From positions 578,372 to 642,371 of the forward strand of contig JAIVFJ010000008.1 in the NCBI GenBank assembly GCA_025765615.1: a DNA stretch of 64,000 nucleotides, in the 5' to 3' direction. The notes under the pieces are model-generated. The model had not been told where the DNA came from and did not search any database. It worked only from the letters and a program-made list of their open reading frames with translations. Made by a program: the position numbers and the translations under genes. The first letter of the stretch is position 1, and every line of letters begins with the position of its first letter. This document shows, piece after piece, positions 10,435 to 23,329 of this stretch. This DNA is from Zopfochytrium polystomum (lineage: Eukaryota > Chytridiomycota > Chytridiomycetes > Chytridiales > Chytridiaceae).

Positions 10435-12489
10435 ATGGATGCCGTTTACGCTCATATCAACGCGAACCAAGACCTCTACGTCAAGCGCCTCGCAGACGCC
10501 GTCGGCATTCCCAGGTTCGCCTGACCTGACGCCGTCTCCCCCCCGGTTCCAACACTCCCGTTCGTCCCGCCCACATCTTGTCCTCCTCCTTCCCGCCATC
10601 TCCACTAGATGCTGATGGGTGACGTTGGGGTCTGTGGAAACGTGCCGATGGCAAAGGCGCACCAAAGCTTGGCCACCTCATCTTCTCCAGTTCAAAGACC
10701 CTTCCCTGTCCACACTAACTTGCTGCACTTCCAACCCCCCGCCTTCCCTCTCCCAGTATCTCGGGCGACGCCAAGCACCGCGCCGATGTGTTCCGCATGG
10801 GAGAGTATCTCACGAATGAACTGAAGCGACTAGGCTTTGAGGATGTCGGCAACCATCTTCCTGGAAAGCAGACGCTGCAAGGCCACGAGCTGGATCTACC
10901 TCCTATCGTTGTTGGCCGCTTTGGAAAGGAAGGCAACGGAAAGAAGACGGTGCTGGTGTATGGCCAGTTGAGTGCACCCCCCTTTTTGTTGACGTGGAAG
11001 ACCTTCAACGGCTGACCGCGTGGGAATTAGCTATGACGTGCAGCCAGCACTGAAGTCCGATGGATGGAACACGGACCCGTTCACACTTGTTGAAGACGCT
11101 CACGGCCGAATGTTTGGTCGCGGATCGACCGACGATAAGGGACCGATACTGTCGTGGCTCTGGGTGGTCGAGGCTTACAAGGAGCTGGGGCTCGAGCTGC
11201 CGGTGAACCTTCGCGTGTGCTTTGAAGGGATGGAAGAGTCTGGCAGCGAGGGGCTTGATGACTTCATCATCAGCGAAGCGTCAAAGTCGTTCAAAGATGT
11301 CGACTGCGTGTGCATTAGTGACAACTGTAAGTCAAGTGGTCTCAAAATTTCCGCAACTTCATGATTTTTTTTCGTTTCTGCTGCAGATTGGCTCGGTACC
11401 ACGAAGCCTTGCCTCACTTACGGTCTTCGCGGCATTTCTTACTTTTCCATTGAGATTGCTGGTCCTGGAAAGGACCTGCACTCTGGTGTCTTTGGCGGGA
11501 CCGTGCACGAGCCGATGACCGATTTGATCTCCATTATGAGCAAGCTGGTGGACCCAAAAGGCAAAATCCTCGTCCCTGGGATTTACGCCGACGTGGCACC
11601 AGTGTCTGATGCTGAAAACAAGCTTTACGAATCACTCTCGTTCACGCTTGCTGATATCCACTCGGCAACGGAGTCGGAGACAACCATCCACGCGAGCGAG
11701 AGGGACACGCTGATGCACCGGTGGCGATTCCCGTCCTTGTCTTTGCACGGCATTGAGGGTGCTTTCTACGCGGCGGGGCGCCAAGACGGTGATTCCAGCG
11801 AAGGTCATCGGCAAGTTTTCGATCCGCACTGTTCCCAACATGACACCGGAGCGCGTGCAGCAGTTGGTTGAGAAGTATGTCACCCAACTGTTTGACGAGC
11901 TCGGCAGCCGAAACACGTTGAAGTTCACCCAGATCAGCGCTGGCAAGAGCTGGGTTGCTGACATCAACCACTGGAACTTTGGTGTGTGTGAGACGTCTTT
12001 CTTGCACGTATTTCTTTCTTCTCTTTTTACTTTTCTCGCATTTTGCGCGTGATCTGACTTGAATTTTTTTTTTTTTTTGTTTCTGTTTGGTCTTTTGCGC
12101 CTGCAGTTGCCGCCTCTTCGGCCATTCAGAAGGTCTTTGGAGTGACTCCAGACTTCACGCGCGAGGGCGGCTCGATTCCAGTCACGCTGACTTTCCAGGA
12201 AGCGCTGCAGAAGAGCGTTCTGCTCCTTCCGATGGGGAAATCGGACGACGGGGCGCACTCCACGAACGAGAAGCTGGATCGACGGAACTACATTGAGGGA
12301 ATCAAGGTGAGTCAGGGACGGGATGCTTTCGCGTGTGTGTCTCCCTCTCAACCGTGCTAAATACCCGCCGCCCGCGTGCCCGTGTCACACACAACGCATG
12401 CGCATTTCTCGACCTAAAAAAAAAAAAAACCAAAAAAATAATAATAACAGCTCCTGGCGACATACCTGGACGAGGTGGCGCGCTTGTGA
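10435..12489 (+). CDS. DUG1: M20 metallodipeptidase (Dug1 / CNDP type)
   Basis: Cytosolic non-specific dipeptidase family; in yeast Dug1 cleaves Cys-Gly in glutathione turnover. Six exons: 10435-10514, 10757-10966, 11031-11326, 11387-11981, 12107-12306, 12451-12489. The junctions restore conserved segments such as VYGHYDVQPA (first metal His), [12 protein letters not shown] (bridging Asp) and [12 protein letters not shown] (catalytic Glu, metal Glu). Later come the dimer/lid segment and [11 protein letters not shown] near the C-terminus. The length, about 472 residues, fits the family. One base too many is present in GGGG at about 11774-11777: the frame before it ([12 protein letters not shown]) and after it ([13 protein letters not shown]) are both family-like, and the exon lengths sum to 3n+1. 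An assembly error is the likeliest reason. All introns are GT-AG, one with a GTTCGC and one with a GTTGAG donor. Confidence 0.93.
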
Positions 12490-12533
12490 CAAGGCTGTTA
12501 TTTTGGACGGGTGATGTCTTGAGTGACTGACTG

Positions 12534-12567
<34 letters not shown>

Positions 12568-13108
12568 TCTCATGCTCTAAATTCAAATTTCCTTTGCGCG
12601 TTGTTCCTTTTCCTTCCGCCTGCATGGCAGCTGGTGGCGGGAGAGCTTTTTCCGGCAATTGTATAAAGGAAGACGTGTGGAGATGAGACAGACCAGGGCA
12701 AGCAGGCAGAGTTTGAGACGGAGCTGGCTGTCTGAAAAATAGAGAGAGAGAGAGAGACAGAGATGACAGAAAGAGAGAGAGAGAGACAGAGGCAGGAAGG
12801 CTGGGTATGTGTTTTTTTCTCACAGAAAAAAAAAACAGCAAAAAATGAACAAAAAAACAGTCGTCTGTGATCGCGTTTTCCCTTCGGGTGAGCCATTGCG
12901 TGCAAGTGGGGGGCGGTGAACGGCCGCATGCGGTTCCCACATTGGGACTGGTAGTGTGCGCCCCCAAACACAAAACGGGAAACAGATATTTAGTAAATAA
13001 ACAAGCAAAAATGTAGGACAAGCTCTGTCTCTCCCCCTTTCTACTCAATCCTCCCCCTTAATGTTTGCTGAAAGCTGTTTTTTGTTTTGTTTTGCGATCG
13101 TTTGGCCA

Positions 13109-13139
<31 letters not shown>

Positions 13140-13443
13140 TACGGGGTGCGAGAGAGAGCGAGAGACCAGAGATAGAGAGAGACAGAGAAGCAGGAGAGAG
13201 AGAGAGGGACAGACAGAGAGACAAACCTCGCTGGCCCAGACGCATCAGGCTGAGGGAGGGGGCGTGGAGGAAGGTCTGAATTTTGTTTGCGCGGCTTCCT
13301 GCGCGTCCTTAACCCCTCCGTCACTCGACCTACCACAATTAACCCGACCTCCCAATACCCCACTACCACGACCCCCCTCGGGTCCAACCGCCCCCGCCCC
13401 CCCCCATCACCTTCCATCTAATTGCCGGTTCGCCCTCCCCATC
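12490..13443. repeat. Intergenic region with CT/GA microsatellites
   Basis: (CT)n at about 12533-12570, (GA)n at about 12738-12792 and 13112-13215, plus A-rich stretches. No gene was found. The last 150 bases are C-rich and lead into the next start codon. Confidence 0.7.
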
Positions 13444-16400
13444 ATGACAATTGGTGCAACCCCATCCGCGTCGTACCTGAATGACCCCTTTGCACAAACA
13501 TCTTCCTCGAGCCTCGTATCGCACAAACGAATCTCGACCTCCTTTAGCTACACACCCGATCGGGGCACAACTACCAGCAGCAGCAGCGTCAGCACCAGCA
13601 GTAGCCGCAGTCGCAGCTTCGACGCGGCCCCCATGATGGGAGCAGACGCGCACCCCCGACCGCAACACAGCCTGTACAACCCCAGCCACGACGAGCTTCG
13701 CCAGAAGCATCAGCAGCGCAGCTCGCTCCGCCTGTCGAAGCTCAGCATCGGACCTGAAGAGTCCATGTCGTGCCCATCCCCACCCGCCGAAGTCTTGTTG
13801 GTTCCCTCTGACTTGGATGCGCCTGCAGCAGCGGCCGCGTCGCCTGGCATCGCGTTTCAGTCGAACCTGCAGCTCGATAAAGCCGTTTGGATCGACGGGT
13901 CCGTAGCGGGGCTGCAGGGCTTTCCCATCATGGTGGATCCCCACTCGGCGCGGTCGCGGCTGACAATGGAGTTTGTGGAGAGGTCAGGGATTCCAGTGAA
14001 CATTCACTCCGTGATCAAGTTCAATGTTAAGGTGTTGATAGGTAATGTCGCTTTTGTTTCCGTTGTGCGCCCCCCCCTTGCCTTGTTGGTTGTGTGGCGC
14101 ACACTGACACGTGTCTTCGTTTCTGTTCCCACACCGCCCCCCCCACCCATCCCGTCTTCACGGCAAACCTTTACTCTGCCGTCCACACAGCTCACGATGT
14201 TCATGTGCGCGTCGGTGGCAGAACTACCCTTCAAACGGCGCTGGTTTTTCCAGATAGCCTTTGTGCGGCCGATGTGGTACTTGGCCAACCGTGGATTCAC
14301 CAGCTTCATGTTAGAAAATGCGACGAGTCACCGCACCACGCACATCTGGATCGACGGCGCTGAAGGAAGAATGCGTGTCCCCATCTTGAAGTCACCGAGG
14401 CGCTTCTCGCTGCAGAGTGTATCCTCCAGTACCGCCTCGTTCATCGACCACGGGCCTGAATCTGAAGATTGCGAAGAGCATGAGGCTGGCACGTCAGGAG
14501 TCGGACGCTCTTCCTTTTACTCGCAGTTTAAACTGGACACTCTGGAACAGACAATGCGTATTGCAGCCATCGCCCCTGCTTTCAACCCAGGAGACGAACC
14601 TCGCCGACACGCTCGCTCTCGCTCCGGCTCACTGGCATCCTTGTCTTCGCTCTCGTTGACACCTCTGTCTCTTGGTGTATCCAAGTCACCCTACTCTCCC
14701 GTCACCGATACGGCCACCCTGAGGAACTCAACCCCCACGCTGTCATCAGCTGCACCCTCGTCACCACTTTCACAGACGAATGGGTCGGCGTTTGACGAGA
14801 CAACCTTGAGCGGCTCTCCTCCCCCAAGCGCGCTCCCCCGCTACCCCGCCTAGGTCGTCTTCCCTCGTGCCAGTGAGAACGCGGCCTCTTAGCGGATCCT
14901 CACTGATTTCCTCGTCTTCGCGGTCCATTGTGGATCAAGACGCAACTCCGAAACGGCGAGAGACGAATGCTTCATCCGTGTCCGATGCCGAAACGCTCTC
15001 CCAGTCGATAACACCCAGTGTGCTCTTCCGCGAACCAAGTTCGCTTTCATCCAGCTCCTCACTGTCAAACCTAAAGCAATCTGTCGATGTCCCCTCGCAT
15101 GCCCGCAAGGAGTCTCTGGATTGAGCCGTTGAAGGACCATTCTGAGAACTGTACGACTAAGAAAGCAAATTCGTCCATTTCAGGGAAGCGTCAGAACCAG
15201 CGACCCGGTTCCAACGAAATCGGACCACTGGCTTTCGAGTGTGCTCCCCTTTCTCCGATTATGCCTTGGAAGCGTTCCCGACGTTTTTGGATGGTGAACT
15301 ATCTCTAGCTCAACTCCGACATCTCTCTGTTGCATCCAACGCCTCGACGCTTTCCGGTCAATTCCAACCCTGGAGAGCAATCGTGCAAAGACGCTGGTTT
15401 CGCCGACCCACTTGCCTTCAGCCCCAAATTTCCCAGAGGTCGGAGCAGTGGATGATGACCGTGTGTCTGGTAGAGGTTTCGGATTTGAAGCGCAGTATCT
15501 GGACACGGTGGACTCGGACTCGGACTGGACAGATGACGAATTTGGGCTTATTCGAAAGCACCGTCCTCGTTCGTCCTCGACAGCCTCGAAGATGCCGCCT
15601 GTCGTTTCTACCGTCCGCCAATTTTGCGTGTGCAACCCCTCCCAACCCGGCGCTCCAACGGGTTTGAGTGGGAACTCAATTGCTGCCTCCACAGGTGCTG
15701 GAACCCCCATCAACAGAAAGAAAACTATCAAGCCTGTCTGGCCCGGCCGTTCTGGCGCTAATGGTTCCCAGAGCGACTCGCCAGTGCCGTCACCTCCAGG
15801 AGCGGTCGCTTCGTCGGCAGGCCTCAGCGGAACCGTGGCGACGCCTCCCCCACCACCACAGACAACAATGACGCGGTCAAAGTCGGCGTTCCCAATCGGG
15901 CAAGGGGTGTCACCTTCGTCAGTTGCTTCTGCTCTGGCCCGGCACCTGAACAGCGGGAACTCAATTTTGGCTGCGAACAAGGAGACCCAACCATCCCCTT
16001 CGACTCAGTCTTCTGGCATGGAGCGCACTTTCTCGGGAACAGCGTTGTCGCGGCTGCGTCGCACACCTTCCCATCGCACTCTGAGTTCGCGCACTTCGGC
16101 AGAGACTCCAGCTCCTTCAGCACCTCCATCCCCCCGCACTTCTGTGGACGTTGCCCCTTCGCGTGCGTCCTTCTCTTCAAGCAGTTCCATGAAGGAGCTG
16201 CCGCCGGCTGGCTCCACTCCACACCCAACCCCGCATCCTTCCCCTCGGCTCAACCCTGTTGCGATGCCAGCTGCTGCCCCACCCATTGCTCCGCTGCAGT
16301 TCTATACGCCAACACAGCTTCCACCAGAGCTTGTTCCTCTTGCCCGTGACCTTGAGAAGAACTTCCCGCCCGCTATCATAACGTCTGGATTTGGAGCAGT

Positions 16401-16539
16401 TCAATCGTCTCCACCAAGCCCGACACCAAGTACCGCAAGCACAGCAAGCATGGCTGCGTCTGCATGGAGCGGTCTTAAGCGATTTGGACTTGAATTGAGA
16501 AGGCGGGTTATGATGGACCCGCCGAAAGCGAAGGAGTGA
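13444..16539 (+). CDS. Ser-rich protein with degenerate retropepsin-like domain
   Basis: Exon 1 is 13444-14041 and exon 2 starts at 14191 (GTAATG...CACAG intron). The first 140 residues are Ser-rich and disordered. Residues about 145-260 match the retropepsin fold: a hydrophobic strand entering IMVDPHSARS (where D-T/S-G-A is expected), FVERSGIPV, a HVRVGG strand, and ADVVLGQPWI near the end, as in clan AA proteases. The DTG motif is replaced by DPH. A long Ser/Pro-rich tail follows to 16539, with an acidic DSDSDWTDDEFG segment near 15515. Two one-base shifts (AAAA 14315-14318 one short; CCCCC 14834-14838 one long) break the frame. Further shifts or an intron around 15120-15460 are needed to reach the last frame, so the tail may instead be a separate gene. 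Function unknown: it resembles host proteins derived from retroelement proteases, and Ddi1-type proteins are related in fold. Confidence 0.6.
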
Positions 16540-18068
16540 CCTTCTTTCTCAGCTTGTTTTACCCTAGATGGAGAGCAATTTCCTCGAAGAGCGCCAACTA
16601 CACCTCCCCCCTCCACTTCCCTCTGTTTCTCGTTTACCGCACATGTCAGTTAGATTTCGTTTAGTAGGCTTAGTGAATTTTCAACTACTTTTCTCCTTTC
16701 TTCTTTAGCCAGTCGCGTTCTTCCTTTCCAGCTTTCTTTTACCAGTCCAAGTTTTGATGTATGGAGGAATCAATAGCTTCTTGTGGGCGTGCATTCTTCC
16801 TTGTGGGGATCTCTGTCAACCAGGTTGAATGGATCAGAAGGCCCGTGAGCTGATTCGGCTCCCTTTCAACGCAATGTCCCTTTTCTCGACTCTCTCCCTT
16901 TTCCCGCTGTAACCTTATATCCTGCCCTTGTCGTTTCTCTGTAAGCGCGCGCGTCAGTTCTGTTTTGAGGCAGTTTCCTCACTCCTCCCTTATCCCCCTT
17001 TCCCTGGACCCTTCCCCTCCATATATATCCCTCCCCTCTCCCTCCTCCCCCCGCCACACCCTTTCGTTACCCGGCATATCCAACGCATTCGTGTCATTTC
17101 TTTACTTGTTTTCATCATTGGAACGTTGTGTTGCCGTACTGTACGCCTGGTTGTGTCTCCACCTTTACGGTGCTCTGTGTTCTTCCCCTCCTTTTTTTTC
17201 CTTCCTTTGTGCTCGGATTCGTTCTTTTGTGATCCCTTTCCCCCTTCCCTCTCTGGTTTACTTTGTCTAGTTCCTTCCTTTCTCCTTTTTCCTTCCTCTC
17301 CTCCTTCCTTCTCCTTTTTTCTTCATTTTTTCCCTTCCCTCGGTCCGCCCGTACTTTCCCACCTTTATATCTTCATTCTTCCTTGAGGGCTCACAAGTTG
17401 CACTCCCCTTCCTTTCTCCATTTACGCGCCGCACTTCCTTGGTTTCTAAAGGCGTGGCGGACGGGGCGGGAAGGAGGAACCGACGGAATTCAATTGTGAG
17501 GGATAGTACCTTATTTGAAGTGAAACTTCATGAACAACTTTTTCGGACCAACGGCTTTCCACTCTGGCAGTCATTATTGGGGAGGGAGGTGGAAAGAAAC
17601 GTTCCACGCGAACGAGCCGACCTGTTCAGAGTGGGACCTTGCGACAACCACAAGGGAACCTGAGGAGTCGTCGCTGGAGGGGTCGAGCTTGGCACCTTGA
17701 CTCGGCTCAGCAGCCTACTAACTTGTCTCTGCCAACATCCTGATGTAACCTCATTGTCGGGGAGTGCGTGTCGACGTGCGTGCTGTAACGGGCGGAGAGC
17801 GGCGGGGGCGGTGGATGGAAAACGGTGGGTACCGCCTTACAGAGACTCTTCACCGTCATTTACCATCACCACAAACACTTCCCATTCTTCGGCACCACGC
17901 CACGGCTTTTGACCGCGATGTGCTGTGATCAATGCCGCGCGCCGCTAAACATAATAATTCTTTGTCCGCGCCTGTACTTCTGGCCTGGACCTCGTTTTTC
18001 TTACACAAACGAATCAATGACCCTTCAGGCAATCTTTACCTCCCTCCTACTCAATATTTATCTAAACA
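16540..18068. other. Long pyrimidine-rich intergenic region
   Basis: Strongly C/T-rich on the plus strand from about 16870 to 17430, with CTTCC and TCCTTT runs. The open frames are Ser/Phe/Pro-rich repeat translations. From 17440 to 18068 nothing family-like was seen. Confidence 0.5.
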
Positions 18069-18782
18069 TTACCAATCACCCCGCAACTCAATTTTGCGCT
18101 CCTTTTTCCTTCGCTCATGCCTATTTTTCAATCCGTCTACAGCTAGTGCAATTGTTCCACCCATCCATCGCAATTCCACCACCCTCCCACTCCTCCTAAA
18201 GAGCGACATCCTCAACTTTATTTTACAACAATCCTCCGGACCCCATTCCCGACCGAGTAGGGAGCTCACACACCAGCTCCGAGCCCAACCCGCCCCGAGC
18301 CCAACCCGCCGCCACCTTCCCGCCGCTGCCCAACACTTTGTTTGCCGCGTAGAAAACGGCTGCTGTTGCCTTGGCTGTGCGCACGCATTCTCCGCCACGT
18401 CAGCCGTTGGCGACTCCAACGACACCTCTTCCGCTCCACTTGTCGAACTTCTGCGGGTTTCGGCCGGCGAAGGCAGAGCGCCTCCACCCGAGCCTCCACC
18501 ACCGGCTGAGCTTTGAAGCGCCCGCGCCAACTGGTGTAACGGGTGCACTTTCCTCCTCAACTGCGCGGTCCACCAGTGGTGCCTTGTGTGAAAAGCATCC
18601 GTCGCCGCCGCCACAGCCGCTGGACCGTTGCGGCGAACCGGGGCAGTGCGCAGGCCGGAGGCTCCCCACGCGCCCCGCACCACGTCCTCCTCCGCTTTCG
18701 TCCGTTCGCTTCCTTCCACCTCTTCCTTGACAGCAACCTCCTGCTCGTCCTCGTCATTCTCCTCCTCGATTACCTCGCCCAT
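18069..18782 (-). CDS. Hypothetical acidic/Ser-rich protein
   Basis: An ATG at 18782 opens 237 residues with a strongly acidic N-terminus (MGEVIEEENDEDEQE), then Ala/Gly/Ser-rich sequence. An acidic stretch also continues upstream to about 18880 in another frame, so the start may be incomplete. The antisense frame is Pro/Ser-rich and also open, which lowers confidence. No family was recognised. Confidence 0.3.
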   Translation of the reverse strand: MGEVIEEENDEDEQEVAVKEEVEGSERTKAEEDVVRGAWGASGLRTAPVRRNGPAAVAAATDAFHTRHHWWTAQLRRKVHPLHQLARALQSSAGGGGSGGGALPSPAETRRSSTSGAEEVSLESPTADVAENACAQPRQQQPFSTRQTKCWAAAGRWRRVGLGAGWARSWCVSSLLGREWGPEDCCKIKLRMSLFRRSGRVVELRWMGGTIALAVDGLKNRHERRKKERKIELRGDW

Positions 18783-19399
18783 CTCGACATCTCGACCACT
18801 TCCTCCCCCTCGACCTCACCGTCATCCTCGTCGTCGTCCTCTCCTCCCCTTCCAACTCCCCCACCTCCGCCTGCAACAACTTATTTGAACAACAAAAGGT
18901 GCGGCGCCGATTCTTAGTTCAGTTTGGCTATTTTGCAAAAACGTTATGGTGCAGAAACGCTTGCACAAAAAAAAAAAAAAAAAAAAAAAGAAAAGGAAAA
19001 AGAAAAAGAAAGGGTGCCAAGTGTAAAAATAAGAGAAGAAGCAGGACCATGCGAAACGGTGACAGGTATGAAGACGGGGAAAATCCAAGAAGAGTGACCC
19101 GAGTGCAGCTTGAAGGTATTGCCGAGCACTCGCGGTATTGTTTATAATCAGCGAATGAATGAAATTGCCGGGTAAAAGTATATAAAATGCAAAAAGGGTT
19201 GGCCAATTGAGCATGCGTAAAAGGAGGGGGAAAGGGCGTTCAGATTTCGACCCAGTCATGCCGCTTGTTAGGGGCATTCTCTGCACCGCTATTAAGAAAG
19301 ATTCCGGAGACAACAAGTGGTGATGGTAAATAATGGACGAAAGGAGAGATTAAGCAAAGGCTCGGAACTTCCCAGGTTCGCGGGTAATTAAGAAACAAA
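18783..19399. other. Intergenic, with poly-A tract
   Basis: An A-rich run at about 18966-19012 and otherwise unremarkable AT-richer sequence; it includes the 3' side of the Sfp1-like gene. No gene was seen. Confidence 0.5.
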
Positions 19400-22300
19400 T
19401 TATCGATTCGGTGCACGCGGCGAAGCCGCCGACTGCAAGTGCGTCGACACAGAGCTGACGAGAGCCCCCCACACGGCGGCAGGGAGCTGCAGGCCAGAGA
19501 GAAGCGCGCTGATGGGCCGGGCAGCCACCGAAGGCGCCGGTGTCCGTCCGTGCGGAGAGCGCTGGGCGCGCTTCAGATCCCCCGCGCTAGCCGCCGTCGC
19601 TGCCGCCGCCGCCTTCTTTCCCTTAATCTTCCCCGCGACCGCACGGATCCGCGCGAGCTCGTCGCCGTGCACGTGCCCAAAATGGTACCGCAGCCCGTTC
19701 AGGCTCTTGTACCGCTTGCCGCACCGCGCGACCGCTAGGCACGGGTACGGCTTGCTGTCTGGGTCGTCCACCATCATCACGGCGCGACGCGAGGCGTCCG
19801 CCGCGTCGCCGTCGCTGTCGCCGTCGCTGGTGCTATTGCCTTGGCCGACGCAGTTGCCGCCGCGAGCCCGCATCCGCGCGGCGGCGTCGGCGGCGGCGGC
19901 AGCCGTCTCCGCCGCCACGAACGCCGCTGCGAACGAAACGGCTTCTCGATCCAGAGCGACCCCGCCGCGCGCGGTCAGCGCGACGCGCTCCGCGGCGGCA
20001 ACTGCCTCGCGGACGGTCGCAGCGGCGGCCGCAGCGGATGCCGTTGCCCGGTGGGTCACCGCGCCGGGGCTGCTACTGTCGCACTCTGCACCGCTCCGGT
20101 TACCGCCATCCCCGACTTCTTCTCCACCGCCGTTCTCACCTGCCCGGCCAAAGTAGAACCCGAGCTTGAGGAGCTCCTTGCCGTCGCCGTGGGTGTGACG
20201 CAGGTGGTACTTGAGGCCGTTCGCGTTCCGGTAAAAGCGGTGGCAGCAGGGGCATATGTACTTCTTTTCGCCGACCAGCGCCGAAACGGTCGTCGCCGCC
20301 TGCGGCTGCGAGCCGTCGCCGGCGCCGGGGGAGTCTAGCGCCGCCGCGGCAGGGATTTGGAGGCCGACGGTGGTCGGGTCGGTGATGGCGAGCCAGCCGA
20401 GGCGGAGACGGCGGGGCGGCTCCCCCTCTTTGACCTTGGGCAGCCGCATCATGACTTGGTCCACCAGAGACAGCCCCGCGTGTGCGGCGTTGGCTACCTC
20501 TGTAGCAGCTGCGAGAGCTCGCACACGCGCTCGAGAGATTTTCGCTTCGGCCTGCAGAAACGCGCGTTCTCCAAGGGTGAGCGACCGGGAAGCTGGAGCG
20601 ATCTTCGGTCGGAGTTGCGCGGGGAGGAGTGCCGACGCCGCAAACTCAGTTTTCGACGTCAACGCTGCATTGAAGTCTTGTTCGAGAGGCAACTCTGCTT
20701 TGTTTTCCTCAAAAACCGGTTTGCTTTCTTCATGCAGCTCTAAGTATGAGCATGCCTCTTCCAGACAATTAGTTCCTGTATTCGAGGCCACAACGCGGCT
20801 GCTTAAACAAACCAGTTTCGGGAATGGTTTGAACCGATCCAGTCGAGGCGACGAAAGGGCGTCGGGAATGTCCATCGCGTCTGCCGATCGCTTCTGCTTT
20901 CGAAGTCCATTTTCCATGAGCTTGCCGTTTTCAAAGCGGCAGGCGGCGATTGGGTCAGCCGCCAGGGTTATATGTTCGTCTTTTGAAAGGTCTGTCGCCA
21001 CACTGGAAGCGCTAAGGAATGTTGCCAATTGGCACGCCGTTTCCGACTCGGCAGGCGAAGCGGGAAAGATGGAGGTTGTGCTTACGTCTCTACAGATATC
21101 CGATAGCGAAACCGCGGCGACTGGGATGGGGTGGGAGGGATAGGAGAAGTAGTCCGAGTGCGCCGGCTCGATAGCGTCCAGGAGACTGAAGGGGGTATTG
21201 AGTTGTGGCGACCAAGCAGCATCCGCGCAACCGAGGTCAGCAAGCGGGTTTTGGAGAAGCCCAGGGTTCCCGCCGTTGTCGGCGGCATCGTCGTCGTCGT
21301 CTTCTCCGTCCTCGCCGACCCACCATTGGCTTGGAGCAGTGGACCAGCAGTTGCTCCCGCCTACCGGCGCACAGCCCGACATGGCCGCGAGCGCCGTCTC
21401 GAGGCCCTCGAGCGCGTTGGCGGCCAGCGCCTCGTCGTCGATGTACTCGTAGCTGCCGGCGTGTGCGGGTCTGATGGTTGAACGAAAAGAGGATGTGAGA
21501 GAGAGAGAGAGAGAGAGAGAGTGTGTGTGTGTGTGTGTGTATGTGTGCGTGTGTGTGTGTGTGAGGTGTGTGTGTGCGATCGCAATTAGAACGTGGCGCT
21601 TTTTGGTGTGGTTTGTTTGAAACTTATTTTCCCACGTGGCTCAGTCAAACTAAACTTGCCTGATCATGATGATGTCAGCATTGTCCATGTCGGGGCCTAT
21701 GTGGTCGGACCTGTCGGACGACCACGCACACAGCGACTGTGAGGACGCCGTCGTCGGCGTCGGGGGGTTGCGAGTCAGGCTTCGTGTGCGGACTTGCAGG
21801 ATGAGAACTCGCGAGAACTGCCGCGCCTGCCGCTGTCCGGCTGGGACAGGACGGCCGCTCCTTGCCGTCGCGGCTGCTCTCGGTGGCCGCCTCGATGATG
21901 CTGTTCAGAAAGCTGCTCGCTGTGGCAACCGGCGGCTGCTGCTGCAAGGACGAGAGCGACAGCGACGACGGCGACGACGATGACAAGGTCGTCGCCGATG
22001 ACGAGAGAGACGAGGGCGGCGGCGGGGGCGGTGGCGGCGTCAGCGACTCCAGGGCCACCAATGTCGTTCCCTTCGAACCCGCTTTGGTGGCAACGGCCGC
22101 TCCCGCGTCCTGGTGGGTGAATGCTGCGACTGTTGCGAGGGGTGCGGACGTGGAAACGTCCGCTGCAGCGGCTGCTGCAGCCGCTGCGACAGCCGCTGCG
22201 GCATCTTCGTTGCTCACCTCCACCCACTCTCCTCGAGCCCATCGGTCATTGGTCGCTGGATCTCCCGTAGCAGCGTCGCGCTCTGGAAGAGACGACCGCG

Positions 22301-22563
22301 CTGCATCTGATCTTCCTGTGCAGTGTTCCTCCTCAATATGCTTGATGAGATCCAACAGGTCGCCGAGCTCGGTACTGCAGCAAACAAAGTCTCGGAAGAA
22401 GACCTGCTCTTCGCGCACCTCAGCAGGCAATTCAGTCGACGCGTCGTCGCTTGATGCGATCGGGCAGGGCGAATCCGAGAAGGGCGGGCTAAGTTGGGAG
22501 CGGGGGAGGGGAAGGGTGCAGCGTTGAGTTGACCGTGGGCAAAGAACAGAACACGAGGGACTT
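19400..22563 (-). CDS. Split zinc-finger transcription regulator, Sfp1-like
   Basis: In yeast Sfp1 drives ribosomal protein and ribosome-biogenesis genes under TOR control. The 5' exon (about 22563-21660) carries the family's unusual first finger, FVCCSTELGDLLDLIKHIEEEH (22395-22330). The second exon (21470-19400) carries two C2H2 fingers ending in GLKYHLRHTHG (about 20240-20175) and GLRYHFGHVHG (about 19770-19680), typical of Sfp1 C-terminal fingers. Between them are acidic, Ala-rich and Ser-rich linkers. The intron 21471-21659 has a GC donor (AG|GCAAGT) and holds a GA/GT microsatellite. A G run at 21762-21767 (plus strand) is one base long for the frame. The start codon is not settled: the frame is open to 22563 without ATG, so a further 5' exon is likely, perhaps beginning at the ATG near 22701 just below a TATATATA box. 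Confidence 0.75.
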
Positions 22564-23286
22564 CAACAAAGGATGCGGCCAAGAGGCTAAAGCATCGATC
22601 AAAGAAAGCAGAAACAGACAGGACCAAAACACGTCGGTTTTCAAGTTTCGGACACTCACCACTGTGCGTGAAGTAGCTCGGAGCTCGGGTTGCCGACGCA
22701 TGCCTCCCTATATATATTTCTGGAGGAGGAGCAGAAAGTGGAGGGATCACTCCCGTTGCGCTCGTGTCGTGGAATAGGACTGAAATCCTGTGCGCTAAGC
22801 ACGCTTTCCAACATAATTCTTGGAGGGCTCGTTCAGCGCCAATGCAACGTGATATAAAAGGCCGCCAGCAGCAGCACCAGCCAGAAGAAGACGAAGCCAG
22901 CTGGTGCAGTTGACAACGCTGCTGCTGTTGTTGTTGTCGTTATTGTTGTTGCTGTTGTTGTTGCTGTTGTTGCCTGCTGTAGTTTGCGGATGGGTTCGTT
23001 CTTGACGGGCGGCCAGTGGTAGACGTAGTAGAAGTAGTAGACGTAGCAGTAGTAGTAGTAGTAGTAGCAGTCGTCGTCGTCGTAGCTGCTTGCAGTTGTT
23101 GTTCCACGCGATGCGTGGGGGTCGGGCGTGATGGTGGTGGTGGGTGGATGGGGTCGGGCGCCGCGACGGGACGATAGAGGGGGCTTTTCTGGCGTGTTGT
23201 TTACTGTTGTTTGACTTGACTGTTCGGGCTTCTCAGCTGTCGGGTCTGTCCGTCTGCCTGCCTGTCTGCCTGCCTGTCTGCCTTCC

Positions 23287-23329
<43 letters not shown>

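Noticed and set aside
13087..13443. Coding extension upstream of the retropepsin-like gene
   Set aside because: The frame is open only because of (GA)n repeats; the ATG at 13444 follows a typical C-rich leader.
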